From: JBAVVD01 sp049697115
GTDB lineage: Bacteria > Acidobacteriota > Aminicenantia > Aminicenantales > UBA4085
Assembly: GCA_049697115.1 (NCBI GenBank)
Contig: JBAVVD010000099.1
Location: 1 to 20,210, forward strand
Reading direction: 5' to 3'
Length of the DNA: 20,210 nt
Position numbers and translations under genes: made by a program
The notes under the pieces: generated by a model
Seen by the model: only the letters and a program-made list of their open reading frames with translations
The model's database searches: none
Told to the model about the DNA's origin: nothing
In this document: positions 13,925 through 20,210 of the stretch, in pieces
How positions within the stretch are numbered: position 1 is the stretch's first letter
Layout: each line of letters begins with the position of its first letter

Positions 13925-14596
13925 ATGAAAGCTGTGCGAGACGGAATGGGACGGCCTGAGAATCTGGCTCAGGCAAAGAAACTCCAGGAAAGTCTCGCAA
14001 CAAAAGTCCGGATTTGCAGGCTCCGCAAAAAGCCGGAACTGGTCGCCGGCGTGGATGCATCTTTTTCTCAGACGAAAATCTTTGCAGCTGCAGCCCTCTA
14101 TAAACTTCCCGAGCTCATTCTCCTCGAAGAGACGGGCGCCGAAGCCGCCTTAACCTTTCCCTATATACCCGGCTATTTATCCTTCAGGGAAGGGGCGGCT
14201 GTCATACGGGCGATTCAAAAATTAAGCCAAAAGCCCGACGTTATTCTCTTTGACGGCCAGGGGATCGCCCACCCGAAAGGCCTGGGCATCGCCTCCCACA
14301 TCGGGGTACTTCTTAATATTCCGGCCATCGGATGCGCCAAGTCCCGGCTGATCGGCGAATTCAAGGAACCGCGAAATAAAAAGGGCTGCCGGTCTCCCCT
14401 GCTCCATAAAGGCAGAATCATCGGCAGTGTTCTGAGAACCAGAGATAATGTCCGGCCGCTCTTTGTCTCGCCCGGCCACAGAATCGACCTGGAAGATTCT
14501 ATACAGATTGTGCTCGCCTGCACTCCAGCCTTCCGGATTCCCGAGCCCCTCCGGCACGCAGATGCACTCTCAAGGAAACTCAAAAAAGCCTCCTAA
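13925..14596 (+). CDS. nfi: Endonuclease V (deoxyinosine 3' endonuclease)
   Basis: 223 aa, normal length. It nicks DNA at the second phosphodiester 3' to deoxyinosine and starts repair of deaminated adenine. The conserved blocks are VAGVDASF (first catalytic Asp), FPYIPGYLSFREG (the PYIPGxLxFRE motif with catalytic Glu), ILFDGQGIAHPKGLGIASHI (second catalytic Asp in DGQG, and His) and IGCAKSRL. The ATG at 13925 is preceded by only a weak ribosome site; an alternative ATG lies 21 nt on. It ends 7 nt before the 3' end of the convergent thyX-like gene, with no terminator in between. Confidence 0.93.
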   Translation: MKAVRDGMGRPENLAQAKKLQESLATKVRICRLRKKPELVAGVDASFSQTKIFAAAALYKLPELILLEETGAEAALTFPYIPGYLSFREGAAVIRAIQKLSQKPDVILFDGQGIAHPKGLGIASHIGVLLNIPAIGCAKSRLIGEFKEPRNKKGCRSPLLHKGRIIGSVLRTRDNVRPLFVSPGHRIDLEDSIQIVLACTPAFRIPEPLRHADALSRKLKKAS

Positions 14597-14603
14597 ACAA
14601 ACT

Positions 14604-16118
14604 TTATTCCCTGAAATCAGGGGGAAGGAATTTTGGCTTCCGGCCGAAGACGCTTTCATAAAGGCCGGGAAATGTATCTTTGCCGCCGAGGAGGAGGCAG
14701 GAGAGGGGCAGGACTTTCCGGGCCAGGCGCGACATCTTGCCCGAAAGCTCACGGATATCCCACTGGGCCGTGGCATCTTCCCTGAGTCGCGAAATATGGT
14801 AAAGCTCGCGGGCATTGACCTTGAGCAGGGCCCTTCTCTGGTGCGCATTGGTGAGGATATACTCCGCGGCCTGCCCGACGGTTTTTTTTAACTCACCATA
14901 GACGTCGTTGGTCCGGCCGACCATTTCCATAAATTCTCCCGCTGCGCCGATGTCCTCGATGGAGGGCGGGACAGTCACCCCCAGTTCGGGATTATATCTC
15001 TGGCAGGTCAGCGTGGCCATGCGGTGGCGCTTGAGCTGGGCAAAACAGGAGGCGGAAAGAGTGATGTCGAATGTCAAATCGACATATTCGAACTCGCGAA
15101 GCGGGAAATCGTAGAACTCCATGTGCTGGAAGGCCCGCTGAATAAGTCCTTTCTTTGCTCTGAAGCTCAACTCTTTCACTTGCGCCAGGCATTTCTGATA
15201 AGGCAGAGAGGATGTCGTGTGAAGGATCGAGGCCAGAAGCTTCTCATCGCCATTCCGGGTAAAATCCACAAGGTGAACCGCATTCCTCGGGCCGATATCC
15301 CCGCTGTTCTCTTTTCGGATTTTGTTTTTCTTTCCAAAAACGCGTTCCGCTTCTTCTTCAAATTCAGCATAGGTCCGGACATCTAAATCGCTGGCCTCTG
15401 TAAAAAGAAGGATCGAGGGGGCGACTTCCTTGGCCAGGTCGTACATCCTCCGGTTGAGCTCCCTGACCTCGGCCAATTTTTTGGAGGCCAAGCGGCGGAT
15501 GAGAAGCTCCAGGTTGCGGGCATTGATGGTCATTCCAAGCTGTCCTTCTGTGGCCAGGCTGACCACATAGCGGGCGTCTTCCTTGGCCCAGCCGTCGAGG
15601 ATCGAGTGTTTCTTGGAATCCCCCGCCATCTCCGGATTCCGGTCAAAGAAATAGGGTTGGAGTCTGCTGTAAAGGCTGTGGTAGAGGGCGTTCTGGGCAC
15701 GGATGGTCTCAACGTAAAGCTTTTCCCTGCCAGCGTTTTTGATTTCCTCGGGAAGGACAAAGTCGTCGCCCAGAGTAATGTAGCGCTGGGATTTTTCCGT
15801 GTAGGAACAGAGGCGGAATTTTTCAACCTCTTCAATGGCCAGGCGGCTGACGCCGATAAGGTCAAAATTGAAAACAGCGTGCTCGGCCACCGAATGATGG
15901 CCCATCTTAAAGATGATGTTCTGATTGGAGCGTCGGGCCCGCTCGACTTCCTGGCGGGCCGCGCGCCGCAGCTCGTCGGCAGGGCGCGGGTCTCTGGAGA
16001 TGCGTGCATAGGAGGCGGAGAGCGTCTCGGGCGTCACATCCAGGCGAGACGGGGAGTTGCGCTTGAGCTCATCGATGACTTCCCTGTCCACATTGTATCC
16101 GGCCAGAATGACTTTCAT
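14604..16118 (-). CDS. Tandem (two-domain) FAD-dependent thymidylate synthase ThyX homologue
   Basis: 504 aa, about twice the length of ordinary ThyX (220-250 aa), with two ThyX-like halves. Half 1 has HHSVAEH (74-80), GVSR, then KFRLCSYTEKSQRY (100-113) and INARNLELLIRRL. Half 2 has FDITLSASCFAQLKRHR (RHR at 364-366), ATLTCQRYNPELG, and NARELYHISRLRE followed by AQWDIRE. Canonical ThyX has RHRxxxxxxxSxRY in one chain. Here half 1 keeps the serine and SxRY spacing but lacks RHR, while half 2 keeps RHR but lacks the serine. The likely role is dTMP synthesis or a related flavin reaction. The start MKVILAGYNVD at 16118 is preferred over an extension to 16220 that reads through a repeat. It has no strong ribosome site. 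Confidence 0.85.
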   Translation of the reverse strand: MKVILAGYNVDREVIDELKRNSPSRLDVTPETLSASYARISRDPRPADELRRAARQEVERARRSNQNIIFKMGHHSVAEHAVFNFDLIGVSRLAIEEVEKFRLCSYTEKSQRYITLGDDFVLPEEIKNAGREKLYVETIRAQNALYHSLYSRLQPYFFDRNPEMAGDSKKHSILDGWAKEDARYVVSLATEGQLGMTINARNLELLIRRLASKKLAEVRELNRRMYDLAKEVAPSILLFTEASDLDVRTYAEFEEEAERVFGKKNKIRKENSGDIGPRNAVHLVDFTRNGDEKLLASILHTTSSLPYQKCLAQVKELSFRAKKGLIQRAFQHMEFYDFPLREFEYVDLTFDITLSASCFAQLKRHRMATLTCQRYNPELGVTVPPSIEDIGAAGEFMEMVGRTNDVYGELKKTVGQAAEYILTNAHQRRALLKVNARELYHISRLREDATAQWDIRELSGKMSRLARKVLPLSCLLLGGKDTFPGLYESVFGRKPKFLPPDFRE

Positions 16119-16165
16119 GGCTTTTAAAATAAGAATAGTCGCTGGAAATGTCAATGTGTTAACGT

Positions 16166-16236
16166 AAGTATCTCTAAAACCGTGAAAAAAAATAAGGTCA
16201 TTTGGCCTTTCAGATATCATGGTTTTGGAGATGCTT
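16166..16236 (+). repeat. 71-bp hairpin element (dispersed inverted repeat)
   Basis: The left arm 16166-16185 and right arm 16217-16236 are 20 nt each and complementary except for three positions, all of which become G-U pairs if the plus strand is folded. The core contains AATAAGGTCATTTGGCCTT, itself partly palindromic. The left arm and core recur at 11604-11645. It resembles a miniature REP/MITE-type element. The sequence GGAGTCAGACC follows at 16250-16260. Confidence 0.7.
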
Positions 16237-16264
16237 CCTGTGTTAATAAGGAGTCAGACCAGTG

Positions 16265-16293
16265 TTGTTTCCTGTGGAAAAAAGCATTATCAT
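16265..16293 (+). promoter_or_regulatory. Possible polX promoter
   Basis: TTGTTT (16265-16270), 17-nt spacer, TATCAT (16288-16293), ending 24 nt before the polX ATG. Both boxes have four of six consensus bases. It lies just to the right of the hairpin element. Confidence 0.35.
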
Positions 16294-16316
16294 ATTTTGA
16301 AAGAGGCAAAAACTCC

Positions 16317-18029
16317 ATGAAGAATAAGGAAATCGCCGCCATTTTTTCCCGCATGGCTGATGCGCTGGAAATCCAAGGGGAGGTGGCCTTCAAAGCCATC
16401 GCCTACCGGAAAGCCTCACGGATTCTCGAGGACCTGACCGAAGACATCGAGACCATTGCCCGGGAAAAAAGGCTGCGTGAAATCCCTGGTATCGGAAGCG
16501 GCATCGCCGATAAGATTGAGGAATATCTCAAGACCGGCCGGATGAAAAAATATGAGGAAGTCCTGGCCGGAATTCCGGAGGGCCTGCTTGAGCTGCTGGA
16601 GGTCCAGAATTTGGGTGCTAAGACAGTTAAGCTCGCCCATGAAGAACTCGGCGTCAAGAACCTGCCCGACCTGAAAAAAGTCATTGCGGACGGGTCGCTG
16701 GCCAGGCTCTTCGGAATGGGCGCAAAAAAAGTCGAAAACATCAAGAAAGGAATCGAAAACTACGAACGGGCCAGGGAGCGGATCTCTATCTATGAAGCGA
16801 CAGCCATTGCCGAAGAGGTTGTCACGTATCTGAAAAATTCGCCGCTCGTCCGCCGCCTTTCCCCGGCCGGATCCCTGCGCCGTATGAAAGAAACCATCGG
16901 CGACATCGACATTCTGGCCAGCGGCACAAACGGGCCGGACATTATCCGCACCTTCACCGAATTCCCAGGAACCGCCCGCATCCTCTCCGCCGGGGAAACC
17001 AAGGGCTCGATCATGATCTCCACGGAATCCGGGGAACGCCAGGTGGACCTGAGGGTCATCGAAGAATCCGCATACGGCGCCGCCCTCCAGTACTTTACAG
17101 GCTCCAAGGCGCATAACATCAAACTGCGCGGGATGGCCAAGGACATGGGGCTGAAGATATCCGAATACGGCGTCTTCAAGGGGAACAAAAAAATCGCCGG
17201 ACGCGACGAGGATCAGGTCTATCAGGCCCTCGGCCTTCCGCTCATCCCTCCCGAGCTGCGGGAAGACCGGGGAGAGGTCGAGCGCGCCCTTAAAAACAAG
17301 CTCCCCCGGCTTGTGGACCCTTCCGATATCCAGGGCGACCTCCATGTCCATTCCAGCTACAGCGACGGGAATCTCTCCATCGAGGATCTGGCCAAGTTGG
17401 CCCGCCGCATGGGCTATAAGTACATCGCCATCTGCGACCACTCCCAATCCGTAAGGTACGCCGGCGGGCTCACGCCGGAGCGCCTTAAACAACAGGGCGC
17501 GGAAATCGAAAAACTGAACAGCACGCTTAAGGGAATCCGAATCCTGAAGGGAACCGAAGTGGATATCCTTTCGGACGGCCGGCTTGATTTTCCGGATAAC
17601 GTCTTGAAAGAGCTGGACCTTGTGATCGCCGCGATCCACAGCGGCTTCAAGAAGAATGTGACCGAAAGAATCCTTCGGGCGCTGGAAAATCCCTGCGTGC
17701 ATATCCTGGCCCATCCGTCCGGACGGCTCATCTCCGGAAGGGAGGGATACGACGTGGACCTGGAAAAGGTGCTCGAGGCCGCCCGAAAAATGGGAAAATC
17801 CCTTGAACTCAATGCCCACTACGACCGCCTCGATCTGAATGAACTTTACCTGAGGAAAGCCAAGGATATGGGAATTACAATCGCCATCGGCACGGATACG
17901 CACTATGCCCAAGGCCTGGCCATGATGCGTTTCGGGGTGGGGATTGCGCGGCGGGGCTGGCTTGAAAAGAAAGACATCCTCAACTGCCTGAGCTGGACGG
18001 AATTGATGAAAAAGACCAAGGCGAAATAA
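16317..18029 (+). CDS. polX: PolX-type DNA polymerase with PHP exonuclease domain
   Basis: 570 aa, the normal length of bacterial family X polymerases, which fill short gaps in base-excision repair. Domain order: N-terminal helical 8-kDa-like domain with helix-hairpin-helix IPGIGSGIADKI (56-67) and LGAKTVKLAHEELGV; nucleotidyltransferase core with GSLRRM (185-190), the metal-binding DID (196-198) and the third Asp in RQVDLRV (244); then a C-terminal PHP domain with DLHVHSSYSDG (341-351), CDHSQS, GTEVDIL, IAAIHSGF, HILAHPSGR and GTDTHYA, giving a complete metal site and predicted 3'-5' exonuclease activity. I chose the ATG at 16317 because AGAGG precedes it and the family begins MKNKEIAxxF; an extension to 16182 reads through the hairpin repeat. 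Confidence 0.95.
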   Translation: MKNKEIAAIFSRMADALEIQGEVAFKAIAYRKASRILEDLTEDIETIAREKRLREIPGIGSGIADKIEEYLKTGRMKKYEEVLAGIPEGLLELLEVQNLGAKTVKLAHEELGVKNLPDLKKVIADGSLARLFGMGAKKVENIKKGIENYERARERISIYEATAIAEEVVTYLKNSPLVRRLSPAGSLRRMKETIGDIDILASGTNGPDIIRTFTEFPGTARILSAGETKGSIMISTESGERQVDLRVIEESAYGAALQYFTGSKAHNIKLRGMAKDMGLKISEYGVFKGNKKIAGRDEDQVYQALGLPLIPPELREDRGEVERALKNKLPRLVDPSDIQGDLHVHSSYSDGNLSIEDLAKLARRMGYKYIAICDHSQSVRYAGGLTPERLKQQGAEIEKLNSTLKGIRILKGTEVDILSDGRLDFPDNVLKELDLVIAAIHSGFKKNVTERILRALENPCVHILAHPSGRLISGREGYDVDLEKVLEAARKMGKSLELNAHYDRLDLNELYLRKAKDMGITIAIGTDTHYAQGLAMMRFGVGIARRGWLEKKDILNCLSWTELMKKTKAK

Positions 18030-18064
18030 GAGAAAGGTCAACTCTCCCAGCGGCCGAAAATCTC

Positions 18065-18073
18065 TGGTATAAT
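18065..18073 (+). promoter_or_regulatory. Extended -10 promoter of the ferritin-like gene
   Basis: TGGTATAAT, a perfect TATAAT (18068-18073) with the extended TGn upstream, and no good -35 box. Transcription would begin near 18080, about 27 nt before the ATG. The leader includes AGAGGAGG, a strong ribosome site. Confidence 0.6.
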
Positions 18074-18106
18074 AAGTTCATACCGATCAGAGAGGAGGAC
18101 AGAACC

Positions 18107-18592
18107 ATGAATATCTCCCGAACTTCCGTCAAAAGCCTGCTGGGAATGGCCATCAAAGCAGAGATTGAGGCCGATAAAATTTATGTCCGGTTGGCGAGTC
18201 GAGTGAAAAATCCCTTTTTGAAAGAAAAATTCAAGACCCTGGCTTTCGAGGAGAAAAAGCATAAAAAAATTCTGGAGAATCTCTTTGCGTCAATGTTTAA
18301 AGGTGAAAAGCCGTCAATCCCCAGGTCCGTCGACGCGACGCTCCTGCCTTCTGTCCGGATGAAGCCCTCTTCTTCCCTGGCTGAGATTCTCTACCAGGCC
18401 ATGGCCTCGGAGCAGGCGGCTCAGAACTTTTATGCCGCGATCGCCGGAAGGCTCAAATCGGAAAAAAAGCGGATTCTGGAATATCTGAGCAAAGTCGAAA
18501 AGAGCCACTACCTCATGCTCAGAAGCGAGTACATCCTCGCCCTCGAATATGAAGACTACGCGGAAAAGGACATTGACAAAGTCATCAGCTAG
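18107..18592 (+). CDS. Ferritin-like / rubrerythrin-type diiron protein
   Basis: 161 aa, four-helix bundle expected. Diiron-ligand-like motifs in order: KAEIEADKIY (Glu on helix 1), FEEKKHKKIL (ExxH, helix 2), ASEQAAQNFYAAIA (helix 3) and LSKVEKSHYLMLRSEYILAL (ExxH, helix 4). This is the COG1633-type ferritin-like/erythrin domain. The rubredoxin Cys pairs of true rubrerythrin are absent. The probable role is peroxide or iron stress protection in the cytoplasm; the electron donor is unknown. A strong AGGAGG site supports the start. It is monocistronic, 78 nt after polX. Confidence 0.82.
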   Translation: MNISRTSVKSLLGMAIKAEIEADKIYVRLASRVKNPFLKEKFKTLAFEEKKHKKILENLFASMFKGEKPSIPRSVDATLLPSVRMKPSSSLAEILYQAMASEQAAQNFYAAIAGRLKSEKKRILEYLSKVEKSHYLMLRSEYILALEYEDYAEKDIDKVIS

Positions 18593-18619
18593 TCTGGATT
18601 ATTCATGATTATTGTATGA

Positions 18620-18877
18620 TTATCGGAAAGCTTCTATTTTTATCTCGTCGATGGTCAAAAGATTTTCGCAAAACTGACTCTTGAGGAAAATAAGCTGAAC
18701 GGGTATTGGGAAACTGAAGACATGATCGCCGTAACAAAGCAAGGTATCATCAAGATTTAATCCAAGATCCCTTAACGAACGGTCACTGACAGAACTTTCG
18801 GCAAGATTGTATTTTATTCTGTCATAACCAAATTGTTCAGGCGATTCCTCTTCAATGGGCATTCGAACATATTTCAT
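18620..18877 (-). pseudogene. Truncated N-terminus of a second class I/II aminotransferase
   Basis: 85 codons with a strong GGAGG ribosome site 12 nt after the upstream aminotransferase gene. Residues 1-52 (MKYVRMPIEEESPEQFGYDR, then IKYNLAESSVSDRSLRDL and LCYGDH) look like the first 50 residues of PLP aminotransferases in which CYxDHKG is followed by the PELR helix. After CYGDH the resemblance stops and an unrelated 33-residue tail follows, so the gene was probably cut by a deletion near 18722. In the opposite strand 18619-18760 is also open and reads YLVDGQKIFAKLTLEENKL onward to a TAA, but has no start codon. Either could be the true reading beyond 18722. Confidence 0.5.
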
Positions 18878-18889
18878 TGTTACCTCCGA

Positions 18890-20002
18890 TCATAAGATTT
18901 CTTTTAAGGCTTCACTTATGCGTTGTAGACCGGTCCACAAGTAATCTTTCTCCGAGCCGATACCGATGCGTACTCTATGATCCATCCCAAAGCAATCACC
19001 AGCAACAATAAATGTACTCTTTTCTTTTCTGAGTTTTGTAACCAGTTCAGTGGAATTGATATCCATGTTATAACGCAGGAAAACCATTCCACCGGCTTGT
19101 GGAGGTATAAACATAAAAAGACCCTGATGGCTATCCGCCCATTTTTTCAGAATAATGATATTTTCATTGAGCATTTTGCGATTGCGTCGAAGGATTTTTG
19201 CTCTTAACTCGGGCTGTAATGCTAAAGCAGCAATACGATTGCTGAGCACACATGTAGCGATAGTCGTATAATCGCGGCGCGCCCAGGTATCGGCAATTTC
19301 TTTATGCGGCCCTACCAGCCAGCCGATCCGCAATCCAGGCAGTGCATAAGCTTTAGAGAGACCCCCGGCAATTATGACCTTATCATACCGCCCATGAAAT
19401 GAAGCTGTATTTTTGCATGATAATTCCGCGCCTCTATAAATTTCATCTGCATAAAGCCAGGCATTAGCTTCTTTCGCCAGTCCGACAATTACACTCATTG
19501 CCTTCTCACTCAGTACTGCGCCGGTCGGATTGTTAGGATTGCAGACAGCAATCATTTTGGTTTTGGGCGACACCAGTTTTTTAAGCTCGTTGAGATCCGG
19601 TTGCCACTGCAATTCCTCTTTTAAATAGAAAGGTTTAACTTTGATGTCAAAAGCATGTGCGATCCCCCAGATTTGCATATAATTAGGAAGCATAAGAACC
19701 AGTTCATCGCCATGCTCTAAGAGACTCCAGATTGTAACAAAATTCGCCTCTACAGAACCGCTGGTTACCATCACATTATCCCGGTCAGTACCGGGATACA
19801 TGGCGCTGATCGCATCTCGCAACTCTATAGAACCGTTTGTCTGGCCGTAACCGAGTCGGATAGTATGTAATTTTTTGATTTCCTCTTCGTCCAGTAATTC
19901 CTCAAGAGTAAAAGGATGGATGCCTGTTTCGGTTAAGTTGTATTCCACGGTATTTTCCCATAATGATTGGGTTCTTTCTAACTGAAAAATTTCAATTTTC
20001 AT
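18890..20002 (-). CDS. PLP-dependent aminotransferase, class I/II
   Basis: 370 aa, fold-type I. Visible motifs are YGQTNGSIELRDAI (N-terminal), TSGSVEANFV (PLP phosphate region), CNPNNPTG (the Asn contacting PLP), YADEIYRGAE (Asp of the pyridine nitrogen), GGLSKAYALPGLRIGW (the Schiff-base Lys), and VRIGIG near the end (carboxylate-binding Arg). The substrate is not evident; it is shorter than typical aspartate aminotransferases (about 390 aa). The start has AGGAGA upstream. The codon and base usage is more A+T-rich than the genes to the left. It is followed by a stump of another aminotransferase. Confidence 0.9.
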   Translation of the reverse strand: MKIEIFQLERTQSLWENTVEYNLTETGIHPFTLEELLDEEEIKKLHTIRLGYGQTNGSIELRDAISAMYPGTDRDNVMVTSGSVEANFVTIWSLLEHGDELVLMLPNYMQIWGIAHAFDIKVKPFYLKEELQWQPDLNELKKLVSPKTKMIAVCNPNNPTGAVLSEKAMSVIVGLAKEANAWLYADEIYRGAELSCKNTASFHGRYDKVIIAGGLSKAYALPGLRIGWLVGPHKEIADTWARRDYTTIATCVLSNRIAALALQPELRAKILRRNRKMLNENIIILKKWADSHQGLFMFIPPQAGGMVFLRYNMDINSTELVTKLRKEKSTFIVAGDCFGMDHRVRIGIGSEKDYLWTGLQRISEALKEIL

Positions 20003-20066
20003 TACAATTCTCCTGATTTTTTATATAAAAACTTAGTCATTGGTAAGAACATCTGTTCGAAACCGC

Positions 20067-20102
20067 AGTGGTTTAATTTGTTAACTGAAGTGGTCTAATT
20101 GT
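20067..20102. repeat. Tandem sub-repeats of a probable insertion-sequence end
   Basis: AGTGGTTTAATTTGT (20067-20081) and AGTGGTCTAATTGT (20089-20102) are near-identical and 22 bp apart in direct orientation. Multiple short repeats of this kind are usual at ends of several IS families, and a transposase-like 3' end lies just to the right. Confidence 0.45.
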
Positions 20103-20140
20103 CAAGACCAAAGATGAATCTTTTTTTAGGTGTAGTTCCT

Positions 20141-20210
20141 TCAACATGCCACAGCCATCCTCATCTGCCGGTAAGCCTCAAAAGGCGTGTCGTATTCTTT
20201 TAGGGATTGA
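20141..20210 (-). CDS. Probable transposase, last 22 codons (cut by window edge)
   Basis: The minus strand reads QSLKEYDTPFEAYRQMRMAV, then AC and a TGA at 20141-20143. The wording resembles the C-terminus of DDE-type IS transposases, and the direct repeats 40 bp beyond the stop look like an IS terminus. The family cannot be fixed from so little sequence. Confidence 0.4.
   Translation of the reverse strand, partial: QSLKEYDTPFEAYRQMRMAVAC

Noticed and set aside
16119..16316. N-terminal extensions of thyX (to 16220) and polX (from 16182)
   Set aside because: Both would translate the 71-bp hairpin repeat and add non-conserved residues; internal ATGs match the family starts.
16416..18041. 541-aa open frame on the minus strand opposite polX
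   Set aside because: No recognisable domains; polX on the plus strand has all polymerase X and PHP motifs.

Overview
The window reads as chromosomal DNA of a Gram-negative-type bacterium with moderate G+C. The gene style (ECF sigma factor, Spy-like periplasmic protein, compact purine operon, tandem ThyX, IS91 relics) would fit an uncultured Acidobacteriota/Aminicenantes-like lineage, but that placement is only an impression. Most of the window is housekeeping. The unusual part is a 2.26 kb insert between purN and tyrS.

Layout. (1) 1-909, minus strand: a stable-RNA operon, tRNA-Thr(UGU), tRNA-Tyr(GUA), tRNA-Gly(UCC), tRNA-Thr(GGU), then tuf (cut by the window edge), with a candidate promoter at 881-909. 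The order matches the classical thrU-tyrU-glyT-thrT-tufB cluster of E. coli. (2) 934-2653, minus strand: ECF sigma factor, zinc-binding membrane anti-sigma factor and Spy/CpxP-like periplasmic protein, an envelope-stress-type module. (3) 2714-7930, plus strand: purB-purS-purQ-purL-purN behind a strong sigma70-like promoter (TTGACA-17-TATGAT). (4) 7901-10193: an insert flanked by two copies of the last 35 bp of the purN region. It carries a secreted-type amidohydrolase and an unrecognised 239-aa gene that sits in a structurally recognisable integron gene cassette (attC at 9012-9087, cassette 9018-9818). It ends in a decayed IS91-family transposase tail. (5) 10282-11575: tyrS with its own promoter and a weak terminator. 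(6) 11604-13890: a zone of decay, with half of a dispersed inverted-repeat element, a CPA2 antiporter pseudogene, an intact methyltransferase and a small broken ORF. (7) 13925-18592: endonuclease V, a two-domain ThyX homologue (convergent to it), PolX DNA polymerase and a ferritin-like protein. A 71-bp hairpin element lies between thyX and polX. (8) 18620-20210: a PLP aminotransferase, followed by the N-terminal stump of a second aminotransferase, and at the right edge the end of an insertion sequence.

Functionally, the purine genes cover non-consecutive steps of de novo IMP/AMP synthesis (GAR formylation, FGAM synthesis, the two adenylosuccinate lyase steps). ThyX, PolX and EndoV concern dTMP supply and DNA repair but are not one operon. 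The main discovery candidate is the integron cassette and IS91 remnant lodged at the purN 3' end. The second is the tandem ThyX protein, whose signature residues are split between its two halves.
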